NCBI RefSeq assembly: GCF_001902145.1
Contig: NZ_MRST01000026.1
Span: 240,342 to 304,341, forward strand
Length of the DNA stretch: 64,000 nucleotides
Direction of reading: 5' to 3'
Source of the DNA: Pseudomonas fluorescens
Lineage (GTDB): Bacteria > Pseudomonadota > Gammaproteobacteria > Pseudomonadales > Pseudomonadaceae
Position 1 is the first letter of the stretch. Each line of letters opens with the position of its first letter. A model generated the notes under the pieces. It saw only the letters and a program-made list of their open reading frames with translations, did not search any database and had not been told where the DNA came from. The position numbers and the translations under genes are program-made. Below, in pieces: positions 8,370 through 17,343 of the stretch.

Positions 8370-9224
8370 TTAGGCGGCGATCGACAACTTCAGCTTGTTC
8401 ATCGCGCTTTTCTCAAGCTGACGAATCCGCTCGGCCGACACGTTGTACTTCTGCGCCAGGTCGTGCAGCGTGGCTTTTTCTTCTGCCAGCCAACGCTGGT
8501 AGAGGATGTCACGGCTGCGGTCGTCCAGTACTTCCAGCGCTTCGTGCAGGTTGTGGTTGGAGTTGTCGCTCCAGTCGGCGTCTTCGAGCTGACGCGCCGG
8601 GTCGTACCGGTGGTCTTCCAGGTAGTTGGCCGGCGATTGGAAGGCGCTGTCGTCATCCGCTTCGGCGGCTGGGTCGAAGGCCATGTCATGGCCGGTCAGG
8701 CGGCTTTCCATCTCGCGCACTTCACGCGGCTCCACACCGAGGCTTTCGGCCACGCGGTGGACCTCTTCGTTGTTCAGCCACGCCAGGCGTTTTTTCTGGC
8801 TGCGCAGGTTGAAGAACAGCTTGCGCTGGGCCTTGGTGGTGGCCACTTTCACGATGCGCCAGTTGCGCAGGATGAACTCGTGGATTTCCGCCTTGATCCA
8901 GTGCACGGCAAACGACACCAGGCGCACGCCCATTTCAGGGTTGAAACGCTTCACTGCCTTCATCAGGCCAACGTTGCCTTCCTGAATCAGGTCGGCCTGG
9001 GCCAGACCGTAGCCGCTATAGCTACGGGCGATATGTACGACAAAACGCAGGTGGGCGAGCACCATCTGCCGAGCCGCCCCCAAATCCTGCTCATAGTAGA
9101 GACTCTCGGCCAGTTCACGCTCCTGCTCGGGCGTCAGCAATGGAATGCTGTTGACCGTGTGCACATAGGCTTCCAGGTTCGCACCCGGGACCAAGGCATA
9201 AGCAGGTTGCAAAGAAGTGGTCAT
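8370..9224 (-). CDS. rpoH: RNA polymerase heat-shock sigma factor RpoH (sigma-32)
   Basis: The 284-residue sigma-70-family protein directs transcription of heat-shock genes. The start at 9224 (MTTSLQPAYALVPG) gives the standard length and has a strong GGAGG 9 bases upstream; an upstream codon in the same frame would add 14 residues. Region 2 runs through LVLAHLRFVVHIARSY and DLIQEGNVGLMKAV. The RpoH-box-like QRKLFFNLRSQKKRL follows, and region 4 is at the C-terminus with SAERIRQLEKSAMNKL. It lies downstream of ftsX in the same orientation with its own promoter region (9225-9354). Confidence 0.97.
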   Translation of the reverse strand: MTTSLQPAYALVPGANLEAYVHTVNSIPLLTPEQERELAESLYYEQDLGAARQMVLAHLRFVVHIARSYSGYGLAQADLIQEGNVGLMKAVKRFNPEMGVRLVSFAVHWIKAEIHEFILRNWRIVKVATTKAQRKLFFNLRSQKKRLAWLNNEEVHRVAESLGVEPREVREMESRLTGHDMAFDPAAEADDDSAFQSPANYLEDHRYDPARQLEDADWSDNSNHNLHEALEVLDDRSRDILYQRWLAEEKATLHDLAQKYNVSAERIRQLEKSAMNKLKLSIAA

Positions 9225-9273
9225 ACGAAAAAACCTCCGACTCACATAACTCGTGCAGTTCAGCACTGCGAAA

Positions 9274-9301
9274 ATTGACCTGGGAACCGTAGGACAAGTT
9301 C
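9274..9301 (-). promoter_or_regulatory. Candidate AlgU/RpoE-type promoter of rpoH
   Basis: On the minus strand GAACTT (9296-9301) is followed after 17 bases by TCAAT (9274-9278), close to the extracytoplasmic-stress consensus GAACTT-N16/17-TCxxA. It lies 50-77 bases before the rpoH start. An AlgU-dependent rpoH promoter is known in P. aeruginosa, which supports this reading. Confidence 0.55.
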
Positions 9302-9354
9302 CCTAAACCGCTGATACGGTCAATACAAACGAAACCACATTAATCTGGCATTAA

Positions 9355-10377
9355 CTACTTCGGCGCCAGCTCGCGTAAATGCCGTGCCACTGCAATCCAC
9401 GCACCGATATACCCCAACAAGACCGCGCCAAGCAAGAGACTCAGACCATCGGCTACCGGCACACCGGCCAGAGCGAAATCACTGCCGTAGAGCCCGGCCA
9501 AGCCGACAACCGCGTCGTTCAACCAATCCAGGCCAAACGCCAGTACGCCCCAGGACAAGATCCCCGCACCCAGGCCATACAGCGCGCCCATGTACAGGAA
9601 AGGCCGGCGCACATAGCTGTCTGTGCCGCCCACCAGTTTAATCACTTCTATCTCGGTGCGGCGGTTTTCAATATGAAGACGAATGGTATTACCTATCACC
9701 AAAAGTAATGCAGACACTAATAACACCGTCAGGCCGAACACAAAGCGGTCACCCAGCTTGAGGATCGCGGCCAGGCGCTCCACCCAGACTAGATCAAGTT
9801 GCGCCTGTTGCACCTTCGGCATCTCTGCGAGTTTTTGTCGCAGGGCTTCCAACGCCGGCTTGTCGACCTCGTTCGGCGTTACCAGCACCACGCCCGGCAG
9901 CGGGTTCTGCGGCAGTTCCTTGAGCGCCTCGCCCAGGCCCGATTGCTGCTGGAACTCTTCGAGGGCCTGGTCGCGGCTGATGTACTCGGCCTCGGCTACC
10001 CCCGGGATGTTCTTGATGTCGTCACGCAGCGCTTCGCCTTCCTTGCTGCTGGTATCCAGGTTCAGGTACAGCGAAATCTGCGCCGCCCGCTGCCAGGAGC
10101 CGCCCAGGCGCTCCACATTATTAAGCAACAGCGACAAGCCCATCGGCAGGCTCAAGGCCACCGCCATGACCAGGCAGGTGAAAAAGCTGCCGATCGGCTG
10201 CTTGCCCAGGCGACGCAGGCTGTCCAGCAGGCTGGCGCGATGGCTTTCGATCCAGGCGTGCACCAGGGTGCCGAAGTCCGGGCCGTCGTCGTCGTCGTGT
10301 TTTTTCTTTTTCGGTTGCGGGTCGGCCGGTTTCGGCGCCACGCGTTCGGATACTTTAGGGCTGCGTGTAGCACTCAT
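9355..10377 (-). CDS. ftsX: Cell division ABC transporter permease FtsX
   Basis: It is the membrane partner of FtsE at the septum and couples division to peptidoglycan hydrolase activation. The protein has 340 residues. A long charged cytosolic N-terminus with a KKKKHDDDD run precedes the first membrane segment (about 65-85). A periplasmic domain (about 90-205) and three further membrane segments follow. It overlaps ftsE by 4 bases. Confidence 0.95.
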   Translation of the reverse strand: MSATRSPKVSERVAPKPADPQPKKKKHDDDDGPDFGTLVHAWIESHRASLLDSLRRLGKQPIGSFFTCLVMAVALSLPMGLSLLLNNVERLGGSWQRAAQISLYLNLDTSSKEGEALRDDIKNIPGVAEAEYISRDQALEEFQQQSGLGEALKELPQNPLPGVVLVTPNEVDKPALEALRQKLAEMPKVQQAQLDLVWVERLAAILKLGDRFVFGLTVLLVSALLLVIGNTIRLHIENRRTEIEVIKLVGGTDSYVRRPFLYMGALYGLGAGILSWGVLAFGLDWLNDAVVGLAGLYGSDFALAGVPVADGLSLLLGAVLLGYIGAWIAVARHLRELAPK

Positions 10378-11045
10378 ACGCCAGCCTCCCCATCGCCGAT
10401 CAGGCGGCCGCGTTGCAGGGTCAACATGCGATGGCGCATGCGAGCGATCAAGGCCAGGTCGTGGCTGGCGATCAAGACGCTGGTGCCCAGGCGGTTGATG
10501 TCTTCGAATACCCCCATGATCTCGGCCGCCAGGCGCGGGTCGAGGTTACCAGTGGGTTCGTCTGCCAGCAGCAAGGCCGGGCGATGGACGATGGCGCGGG
10601 CGATACCGACACGCTGTTGCTGGCCGGTGGACAGATCGCCGGGGAAGAGGTCGGTCTTGTCCGACAAGGCCACGCGCTCCAGGGCCGAGTCCACGCGTTT
10701 GACGATCTCGGCCTTGGACAGCCCGAGGATCTGCAACGGCAGGGCCACGTTGTTGAACACCGTGCGGTCGAACAGCAACTGGTGGTTCTGGAACACCACG
10801 CCGATCTGGCGGCGCAGGAATGGAATTTGCGCATTGCTGATAGTGGCCAGGTCCTGGCCCGCCAGCAGCAACTTGCCGGTGGTCGGGCGTTCCATGGCCA
10901 GCAACAGCCGCAACAGCGTACTTTTGCCCGCGCCCGAATGGCCGGTGACAAACAAGAATTCACCGCGACGCACTCGAAAGCTCAGCTCATGCAAGCCCAC
11001 ATGCCCGTTGGCATAGCGTTTACCGACCTGTTCGAATCGAATCAT
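10374..11045 (-). CDS. ftsE: Cell division ATP-binding protein FtsE
   Basis: This 223-residue ABC ATPase has Walker A GHSGAGKST (about 36-44), signature LSTGQQQRVGIARA and Walker B ALLLADEPTGNLD. It forms a complex with FtsX. It is coupled to ftsY upstream and ftsX downstream by 4-base overlaps, so ftsYEX is one operon. Confidence 0.96.
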   Translation of the reverse strand: MIRFEQVGKRYANGHVGLHELSFRVRRGEFLFVTGHSGAGKSTLLRLLLAMERPTTGKLLLAGQDLATISNAQIPFLRRQIGVVFQNHQLLFDRTVFNNVALPLQILGLSKAEIVKRVDSALERVALSDKTDLFPGDLSTGQQQRVGIARAIVHRPALLLADEPTGNLDPRLAAEIMGVFEDINRLGTSVLIASHDLALIARMRHRMLTLQRGRLIGDGEAGV

Positions 11046-12442
11046 GAACGCTCCCGCTCGGCAAACAGTGCCTGTACAAAGGGTTCGGCTTCAAAGGTGC
11101 GCAGGTCGTCGATGCCTTCACCGACGCCGATATAGCGAATCGGCAACCCGAACTGTTTGGCCAGGGCGAAAATCACACCGCCCTTGGCCGTGCCGTCGAG
11201 CTTAGTCAATGCCAGGCCGGTCAGCTGCACCGTCTGATTGAATTGCTTGGCCTGGCTGATAGCGTTCTGGCCGGTACCGGCGTCGAGCACCAGCAAGACT
11301 TCGTGGGGTGCATCGGCGTCAAGCTTGCCGATCACGCGGCGCACTTTCTTCAGCTCTTCCATCAAATTGTCTTTGGTATGCAGGCGGCCGGCTGTATCGG
11401 CGATCAGCACATCAATGTTGCGCGCCTTGGCGGCTTGCACGGCATCGAAGATCACCGACGCAGAGTCGGCACCGGTGTGCTGGGCGATCACCGGGATTTT
11501 GTTGCGCTCGCCCCACACCTGCAACTGCTCGACGGCTGCGGCACGGAAGGTGTCACCGGCGGCGAGCATGACTTTCTTGCCCTCACCCTGCAGCTTCTTG
11601 GCCAGCTTGCCGATGGTGGTGGTCTTGCCGGCGCCGTTGACCCCCACAACGAGGATGACGAACGGCTTTTTCGGCGAGATCACCAGCGGCGCTTCAACCG
11701 GCTTGAGCATGGCGGCCAGCTCAGCCTGCAGGGATTTGTACAGCGCATCGGCGTCGGTCAACTGCTTGCGCGCGACCTTCTGCGTCAGGCTCTGGATGAT
11801 CACGGCGGTGGCTTCGACGCCAACGTCGGCGGTGAGCAGGCGGGTCTCGATGTCTTCCAGCAGTTCGTCATCGATGACTTTCTTGCCCAGGAACAGGCTG
11901 GCCATGCCTTCGCCGATGCTGGCGCTGGTCTTGCTCAGGCCCTGCTTGAGGCGGGTGAAGAACCCGGTTTTGCTGGTTTCGGTGGTGGCGACGGCAGGCT
12001 CTGGCTCGACGACGGCAGGTGCGGCAACAACCGGTGCAGGCGCTTCAACAACGGGCGGTACTTCAGCCGCAACCTCTACCGGCGCCGGCTCAACCACCGC
12101 AGGTATCAGCGGCACGACGTGCTCGGCCTGAACATCCTCCACCAACGCCACGGGTTCTTCGGCCACCGGCAGCTCCAACCAGGGCTTGTGCTCGGGAGCA
12201 GGCGCAGGTTCCGGCTCGGCCTCGACGACCGGCTGCAACACCGGCTCAGCCATCGGCAACACCACCGGAACTGGCGTCTCGGCAACCGGCTCGGCTTCTA
12301 TCAAGGGTTCAGGGGTCGGTTCAGCCTGAACCTGTGGCTGTTCGACGACGGTTTCCTGCGGCTTTTTGCGCAGCCATCCGAACAGGCCTTTCTTCTCGCC
12401 AGCCGCAGCTGGGGTCTTCTTGTCGTCGTTGGAACCAAACAT
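11042..12442 (-). CDS. ftsY: Signal recognition particle receptor FtsY
   Basis: The SRP receptor GTPase docks ribosome-SRP complexes at the inner membrane. I place the start at 12442 (MFGSNDDKK, 466 residues) rather than 33 bases upstream, because this is the usual FtsY N-terminus. Residues 20-165 form a long acidic Pro/Glu/Ala/Val-rich tail typical of proteobacterial FtsY. The NG domain follows, with GVNGAGKTTTIGKLA (G1), DTAGRLHTKDNLM (G3) and TKLDGTAKGG (G4). It is first in the ftsYEX operon and divergent from the M16 peptidase pair. Confidence 0.96.
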   Translation of the reverse strand: MFGSNDDKKTPAAAGEKKGLFGWLRKKPQETVVEQPQVQAEPTPEPLIEAEPVAETPVPVVLPMAEPVLQPVVEAEPEPAPAPEHKPWLELPVAEEPVALVEDVQAEHVVPLIPAVVEPAPVEVAAEVPPVVEAPAPVVAAPAVVEPEPAVATTETSKTGFFTRLKQGLSKTSASIGEGMASLFLGKKVIDDELLEDIETRLLTADVGVEATAVIIQSLTQKVARKQLTDADALYKSLQAELAAMLKPVEAPLVISPKKPFVILVVGVNGAGKTTTIGKLAKKLQGEGKKVMLAAGDTFRAAAVEQLQVWGERNKIPVIAQHTGADSASVIFDAVQAAKARNIDVLIADTAGRLHTKDNLMEELKKVRRVIGKLDADAPHEVLLVLDAGTGQNAISQAKQFNQTVQLTGLALTKLDGTAKGGVIFALAKQFGLPIRYIGVGEGIDDLRTFEAEPFVQALFAERERS

Positions 12443-12674
12443 GGAGACGGCTATCTCAAGGTAGCGACGCGCCACAGGGCGCGTCGGTAAATAAAATTCG
12501 ATGCGTAACAGACTGTTTTTTAGCCAGCTCGTTCATGCGCAACATTTTGTAAGGCCTAAATCGGGCCTCAACAAGACAGCCGCAGTGGCCGTCCTTAAGT
12601 CGGATCAGTATCCTAGCACCTCCTCGCCCGCCGACGCTAAGACCAAGCGGGCAGCCCAACAGGTTTAAAAACGA

Positions 12675-14030
12675 ATGAATGCTCTAGCCCGCCGCGCCGC
12701 AGGCCTGCTGTTCAGCACAGTTTGTCTGCCTCTCTCAGCTTTGGCTGCCGATCCACAACCCACCCATGAATTCACCCTCGATAACGGCCTCAAAGTGGTC
12801 GTGCGCGAAGATCATCGTGCGCCGGTGGTGGTTTCCCAGGTCTGGTACAAGGTCGGCTCAAGCTACGAAACCCCGGGCCAGACCGGTTTGTCCCACGCCC
12901 TGGAACACATGATGTTCAAGGGCAGCGCCAAGGTAGGCCCCGGCGAAGCCTCGCTGATCCTGCGCGACCTGGGCGCCGAAGAAAACGCCTTCACCAGCGA
13001 CGACTACACCGCGTACTACCAGGTATTGGCCCGTGACCGCCTGGGTGTGGCCTTCGAGCTGGAAGCTGATCGCATGGCCAGCCTGCGCCTGCCGGCCGAC
13101 GAGTTCAGCCGTGAAATCGAGGTAATCAAGGAAGAACGTCGCCTGCGCACCGACGATAACCCCATGTCCAAGGCGTTCGAGCGCTTCAAGGCCATGGCGT
13201 TCCCGGCCAGTGGCTACCACACGCCGACCATCGGCTGGATGGCCGACCTGGACCGCATGAAGGTCGAGGAACTGCGCCACTGGTACCAATCCTGGTACGT
13301 GCCGAACAACGCCACCCTGGTGGTGGTCGGCGACGTGACCCCGGACGAGGTGAAAAACCTCGCCCAACGTTACTTCGGCCCGATCCCCAAGCGTGACGTG
13401 CCGCCGGCAAAAATCCCGATGGAACTGGCCGAGCCCGGCGAGCGCCTGCTGACCCTGCACGTGCAGACCCAACTGCCAAGCGTGTTTCTGGGCTTCAACG
13501 TGCCCGGCCTGGCCACCGCCGAAGACAAACGTTCGGTGCAGGCCCTGCGCCTGATCTCGGCCCTGCTGGACGGCGGCTACAGTGCGCGGATCTCCGAGCA
13601 GCTGGAACGCGGTGAGGAGCTTGTGTCCGCCGCTTCCACCAACTACGACGCCTACACCCGTGGCGACAGCCTGTTCACCCTGTCGGCCACGCCGAACCAG
13701 CAAAAGAAGAAGACCGTTGCCCAAGCCGAAGCCGGCCTGTGGCGCCTGCTCGATGAGTTGAAGGCCAAGCCGCCGACCGCCGAAGAACTGGAGCGCATCC
13801 GTGCCCAGGTGATTGCCGGCCTGGTGTACCAGCGTGATTCCATCACCAGCCAGGCCACGGCCATCGGCTCCCTGGAAACCGTCGGCCTGTCGTGGAAACT
13901 CATGGACACTGAGCTTGCCGACCTGCAAAGCGTGACTCCGGACGATATCCAGAAGGCTGCACGCACCTATTTCACCCGCAAACGTCTGAGCGTCGCCCAT
14001 GTTTTGCCACAGGAGACCGCTCATGAGTGA
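12675..14030 (+). CDS. M16 zinc peptidase, catalytic subunit
   Basis: The 451-residue protein has a signal peptide (cleavage near LALAAD, residue 25), so it acts in the periplasm. The inverted zinc motif HALEH (HxxEH) near residue 75 and the downstream EENAFTSDDYTAYY Glu complete an active M16 site. It is paired with a second M16 gene that overlaps its 3' end by 8 bases; such pairs form heterodimers. The substrate is unknown. Confidence 0.92.
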   Translation: MNALARRAAGLLFSTVCLPLSALAADPQPTHEFTLDNGLKVVVREDHRAPVVVSQVWYKVGSSYETPGQTGLSHALEHMMFKGSAKVGPGEASLILRDLGAEENAFTSDDYTAYYQVLARDRLGVAFELEADRMASLRLPADEFSREIEVIKEERRLRTDDNPMSKAFERFKAMAFPASGYHTPTIGWMADLDRMKVEELRHWYQSWYVPNNATLVVVGDVTPDEVKNLAQRYFGPIPKRDVPPAKIPMELAEPGERLLTLHVQTQLPSVFLGFNVPGLATAEDKRSVQALRLISALLDGGYSARISEQLERGEELVSAASTNYDAYTRGDSLFTLSATPNQQKKKTVAQAEAGLWRLLDELKAKPPTAEELERIRAQVIAGLVYQRDSITSQATAIGSLETVGLSWKLMDTELADLQSVTPDDIQKAARTYFTRKRLSVAHVLPQETAHE

Positions 14031-15513
14031 TCGCAAAAACAGCCGCCTGATCCTGCCCGGCCTGATCGCCGTCACCCTGATGGCCGCCAGTGCCGTGTAC
14101 TTTTTGCGCCCCAGCGAGTCGGTCGCCAGCCAGGCCCTGGACAAGGCTCAAACGGCCAGCACCCTGCAGTCCCTGGCGGAACTGGATGGCAAGGCACCCA
14201 CCAACCGCAAGCTCGACGTACAAACCTGGACCACTGCCGAAGGCGCCAAGGTGCTGTTCGTCGAAGCCCACGAATTGCCGATGTTCGACATGCGCCTGCT
14301 GTTCGCCGCCGGCAGCAGCCAGGATGGCGACGTGCCAGGCCTGGCGCTGATGACCAACGCCATGCTCAACGAAGGCGTGCCGGGCAAGGACGTCAGCCAG
14401 ATCGCCAGTGGGTTCGAAGGCCTGGGGGCCGACTTTGGCAACGGCGCCTACCGCGACATGGCGCTGGTGACCCTGCGCAGCCTGAGCGACAGCGCCAAGC
14501 GCGACGCAGCCCTGTCACTGTTCAACCAGGTGATCGGCCAGCCGACTTTCCCGGCAGACTCCCTGGCACGCATCAAGAACCAGATCCTGGCCGGTTTCGA
14601 GTACCAGAAGCAGAACCCCGGCAAGCTGGCGAGCATCGAGCTGTTCAAGCGCCTGTACGGCGACCACCCTTACGCCCATCCGAGCGAAGGCACCCCCGAG
14701 AGCGTGCCGAAGATTACCCTGGCGCAGTTGCAGGCGTTCCACGCCAAGGCCTATGCGGCGGGTAACGCGGTGATTGCGGTGGTGGGCGACCTGACCCGCG
14801 CCGAAGCCGAAGCCATGACGGCCAAGGTGTCAGCCTCGCTGCCCAAAGGCCCGGCCATGGCCAAGATTGCCCAGCCGACCGAGCCAAAAGCAGGCCTGAG
14901 CCGTATCGAGTTCCCGTCCAAGCAAACCCACCTGCTGTTTGCGCAGTTGGGCATTGACCGTGCAGACCCGGACTACGCAGCCTTGTCCCTGGGCAACCAG
15001 ATCCTTGGCGGCGGTGGCTTCGGCACCCGCTTGATGAGCGAAGTGCGGGAGAAACGCGGCCTGACCTACGGCGTGTACTCCGGTTTCTCGCCGATGCAGG
15101 TGCGCGGCCCGTTCATGATCAACCTGCAGACCCGCGCCGAAATGAGCGGTGGTACCTTGCGCCTGGTGGAGGACGTGCTGGCTGACTACCTCAAGACCGG
15201 CCCGACGCAAAAGGAACTGGATGACGCCAAGCGCGAGCTGGCCGGCAGCTTCCCGCTGTCCACCGCCAGCAACGCCGATATCGTCGGGCAGTTGGGCGCC
15301 ATGGGTTTCTACAACCTGCCGCTGAGCTATCTGGAAGATTTCATGAAACAATCCCAGGCCCTGACCGTCGATCAGGTCAAGGCTGCAATGAACAAACACT
15401 TGAGCGCCGACAAGATGGTCATCGTGACCGCCGGCCCGACGATTGCGCAAAAGCCACTACCGCCCCCCACTGATAAACCTGCCGAGCAGCCGCTCGGGGT
15501 TCCGGAGCATTAA
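14023..15513 (+). CDS. M16 peptidase-like protein, non-catalytic partner
   Basis: It has 496 residues from the ATG at 14023 (MSDRKNSRL). An N-terminal hydrophobic segment (about 8-26) acts as a signal or anchor. It has the M16 fold, but no HxxEH is present where it is expected. The RGLTYGVYSGF stretch carries the Arg/Tyr pair typical of the substrate-binding partner in two-subunit M16 enzymes. Its start lies inside the end of the previous gene, and its stop codon shares one base with the rsmD start. Confidence 0.9.
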   Translation: MSDRKNSRLILPGLIAVTLMAASAVYFLRPSESVASQALDKAQTASTLQSLAELDGKAPTNRKLDVQTWTTAEGAKVLFVEAHELPMFDMRLLFAAGSSQDGDVPGLALMTNAMLNEGVPGKDVSQIASGFEGLGADFGNGAYRDMALVTLRSLSDSAKRDAALSLFNQVIGQPTFPADSLARIKNQILAGFEYQKQNPGKLASIELFKRLYGDHPYAHPSEGTPESVPKITLAQLQAFHAKAYAAGNAVIAVVGDLTRAEAEAMTAKVSASLPKGPAMAKIAQPTEPKAGLSRIEFPSKQTHLLFAQLGIDRADPDYAALSLGNQILGGGGFGTRLMSEVREKRGLTYGVYSGFSPMQVRGPFMINLQTRAEMSGGTLRLVEDVLADYLKTGPTQKELDDAKRELAGSFPLSTASNADIVGQLGAMGFYNLPLSYLEDFMKQSQALTVDQVKAAMNKHLSADKMVIVTAGPTIAQKPLPPPTDKPAEQPLGVPEH

Positions 15514-16118
15514 TGGCCAGTTCATCTCGCCCGAAAAAACCTGTCCACAACGTGCATAACGGTGTGGGCCAACTGCGCATCATTGGCGGTGAATGGGGCA
15601 GCCGCAAGCTGAGCTTCCCCGACGTCGTGGGCCTGCGCCCGACGCCCGATCGCGTGCGTGAGACCCTGTTCAACTGGCTCGCGCCGTACATAGGCGGGGC
15701 CAAAGTGCTGGACCCGTTCGCCGGCAGCGGCGCGCTGTTCCTGGAGGCGCTGTCCCGTGGCGCGGCCCAGGGCCAGGCGCTGGACGCCAGCAATGTGGCA
15801 GTGTCCAGCCTCAAGGAGCACCTGGGCACGCTGCGTTGCACCACCGGCCAGGTGCAGACGGCCGACGCGCTGCGCTACTTGGAAACCCAGGCGGCGACTG
15901 AATACGACGTAGTGTTCCTCGACCCACCGTTCAACCAGAACCTGCTGCCGGCCGTCTGCACGCTGCTGGAAGAACGCCAGTGGCTGGCACCGGATGCCTG
16001 GATCTACACTGAGAGCGAGACCGCGCCCTCCACGCTCGGCCTGCCGGGCAGCTGGCGCCTGCACCGGGAGCAGAAGTCCGGGCGGGTGTATTACGCGTTG
16101 TGGCATCGCACCCTGTAG
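15513..16118 (+). CDS. rsmD: 16S rRNA (guanine-966-N2)-methyltransferase RsmD
   Basis: The 201-residue SAM enzyme methylates G966 of 16S rRNA. RIIGGEWGSRKL and RPTPDRVRETLFNWL are RsmD blocks. VLDPFAGSGALFLEALSRGA is the SAM site, and VFLDPPFN is the DPPF catalytic motif. The ATG shares its first base with the TAA of the preceding gene. The TAG stop (16116-16118) is formed by the first bases of a REPIN. Confidence 0.95.
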   Translation: MASSSRPKKPVHNVHNGVGQLRIIGGEWGSRKLSFPDVVGLRPTPDRVRETLFNWLAPYIGGAKVLDPFAGSGALFLEALSRGAAQGQALDASNVAVSSLKEHLGTLRCTTGQVQTADALRYLETQAATEYDVVFLDPPFNQNLLPAVCTLLEERQWLAPDAWIYTESETAPSTLGLPGSWRLHREQKSGRVYYALWHRTL

Positions 16119-16214
16119 GAGCGAGCTTGCTCGCGAAGATCGAACAGGCCACACGGGCTGTCTGATAGCGCTGCGTTATCGTTAACGTTTTTCGCGAGCA
16201 AGCTCGCTCCTACA
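16114..16214. repeat. Type-A REPIN overlapping the rsmD stop codon
   Basis: TGTAGGAGCGAGCTTGCTCG on the left is mirrored by its inverse on the right across a spacer containing CTGATAGCGCTGCGTTATCG. The same spacer recurs at 26827, 28204 and 28869 (subfamily A1). Confidence 0.9.
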
Positions 16215-16230
16215 CGGCAGCGGGTAATTC

Positions 16231-17226
16231 ATGATTCCATCTACAGACCGCTTCAAACCCGCTTTCGGCCTCGGCAACCCCCACTTGCAGACACTGTGGG
16301 GGCCGTTGTGGCGCCCGACGACGCATATCGAGCGCCAACGCGAACGCCTGTGGCTGGATGACGGCGACTTTCTCGACCTCGACTGGCATGGCCCCCATGA
16401 CGTGCAAGCGCCCTTGGTGCTGGTGCTGCATGGGCTGACCGGCTCGTCCAATTCGCCCTACGTGGCAGGTCTGCAAAAAGCCCTTGCCGCCCAAGGATGG
16501 GCCAGTGCCGCGTTGAACTGGCGCGGCTGCTCGGGCGAGCCCAACTTACTGGCTCGGAGCTATCACTCCGGTGCCAGCGAGGACCTGGCGGCGGCGATTG
16601 CTCATCTGCGCGCCAAGCGGCCGTTGGCGCCCTTGTATGCGGTGGGTTATTCCCTGGGTGGCAATGTGTTGCTCAAGCATCTGGGGGAAACCGGCAAGGC
16701 CTCGGGCTTGCAGGGGGCAGCAGCGGTGTCGGTGCCGTTTCGCCTGGATCAATGCGCCGATCGCATCGGCCTGGGGTTCTCGCGGGTGTATCAGAAGCAC
16801 TTCATGCGCGAGATGCTGGCGTATATCCGCGTCAAGCAACGCCAATTCCTGCAGGACGGTCGTGAGGATGGGCTCAAAACCCTGGAGGCCCTTGGCTCCC
16901 TGGAAAAGATGCGCACGTTCTGGGACTTCGACGGGCGGGTAACCGCGCCGCTGCACGGTTTCGTCAGTGCCGAAGACTACTATCGCCGCGCATCGAGCCG
17001 CTATTACCTGGGCGATATCCGTACGCCCACGTTGATTATCCAGGCGGCCGATGACCCGTTTGTGTTTGCGCACAGCTTGCCAGAGGCGAGTGAGCTCTCG
17101 GCTTGCACTGAGTTTGAACTGTTGGCAAAAGGCGGACATGTGGGGTTTGTGGAGGGTTCGCTGAAGCGCCCTGGTTACTACCTGGAGCGCCGGATCCCTG
17201 CCTGGTTACTGACACAACTAGGTTAA
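16231..17226 (+). CDS. YheT-type alpha/beta hydrolase
   Basis: The 331-residue protein belongs to the AB-hydrolase family that includes E. coli YheT. FGLGNPHLQTLWG is the N-terminal signature of this branch. VLVLHGLTGSSNSPY gives the oxyanion strand, and the nucleophile elbow is VGYSLGGNVLLKHLG (Ser near 149). A C-terminal DDPFVFAH Asp and KGGHVGFV His complete the triad. The substrate is unknown; esterase or lipase chemistry is likely. Confidence 0.9.
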   Translation: MIPSTDRFKPAFGLGNPHLQTLWGPLWRPTTHIERQRERLWLDDGDFLDLDWHGPHDVQAPLVLVLHGLTGSSNSPYVAGLQKALAAQGWASAALNWRGCSGEPNLLARSYHSGASEDLAAAIAHLRAKRPLAPLYAVGYSLGGNVLLKHLGETGKASGLQGAAAVSVPFRLDQCADRIGLGFSRVYQKHFMREMLAYIRVKQRQFLQDGREDGLKTLEALGSLEKMRTFWDFDGRVTAPLHGFVSAEDYYRRASSRYYLGDIRTPTLIIQAADDPFVFAHSLPEASELSACTEFELLAKGGHVGFVEGSLKRPGYYLERRIPAWLLTQLG

Positions 17227-17229
17227 ACA

Positions 17230-17318
17230 TGTGGGAGCGGGCTTGCTCGCGAATGCGGTGTATCAGTCACACCTGTATCGACTGATACCCTGCATTCGCG
17301 AGCAAGCCCGCTCCCACA
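17230..17318. repeat. Type-C REPIN
   Basis: The arms carry TGTGGGAGCGGGCTTGCTCG and its inverse, with an AATGCGGTGTATCAGT-type spacer inversion. It lies between the convergent hydrolase and sulfurtransferase genes. Confidence 0.9.
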
Positions 17319-17343
17319 CTTGATTGGGTTTGCAGATCGAGCC

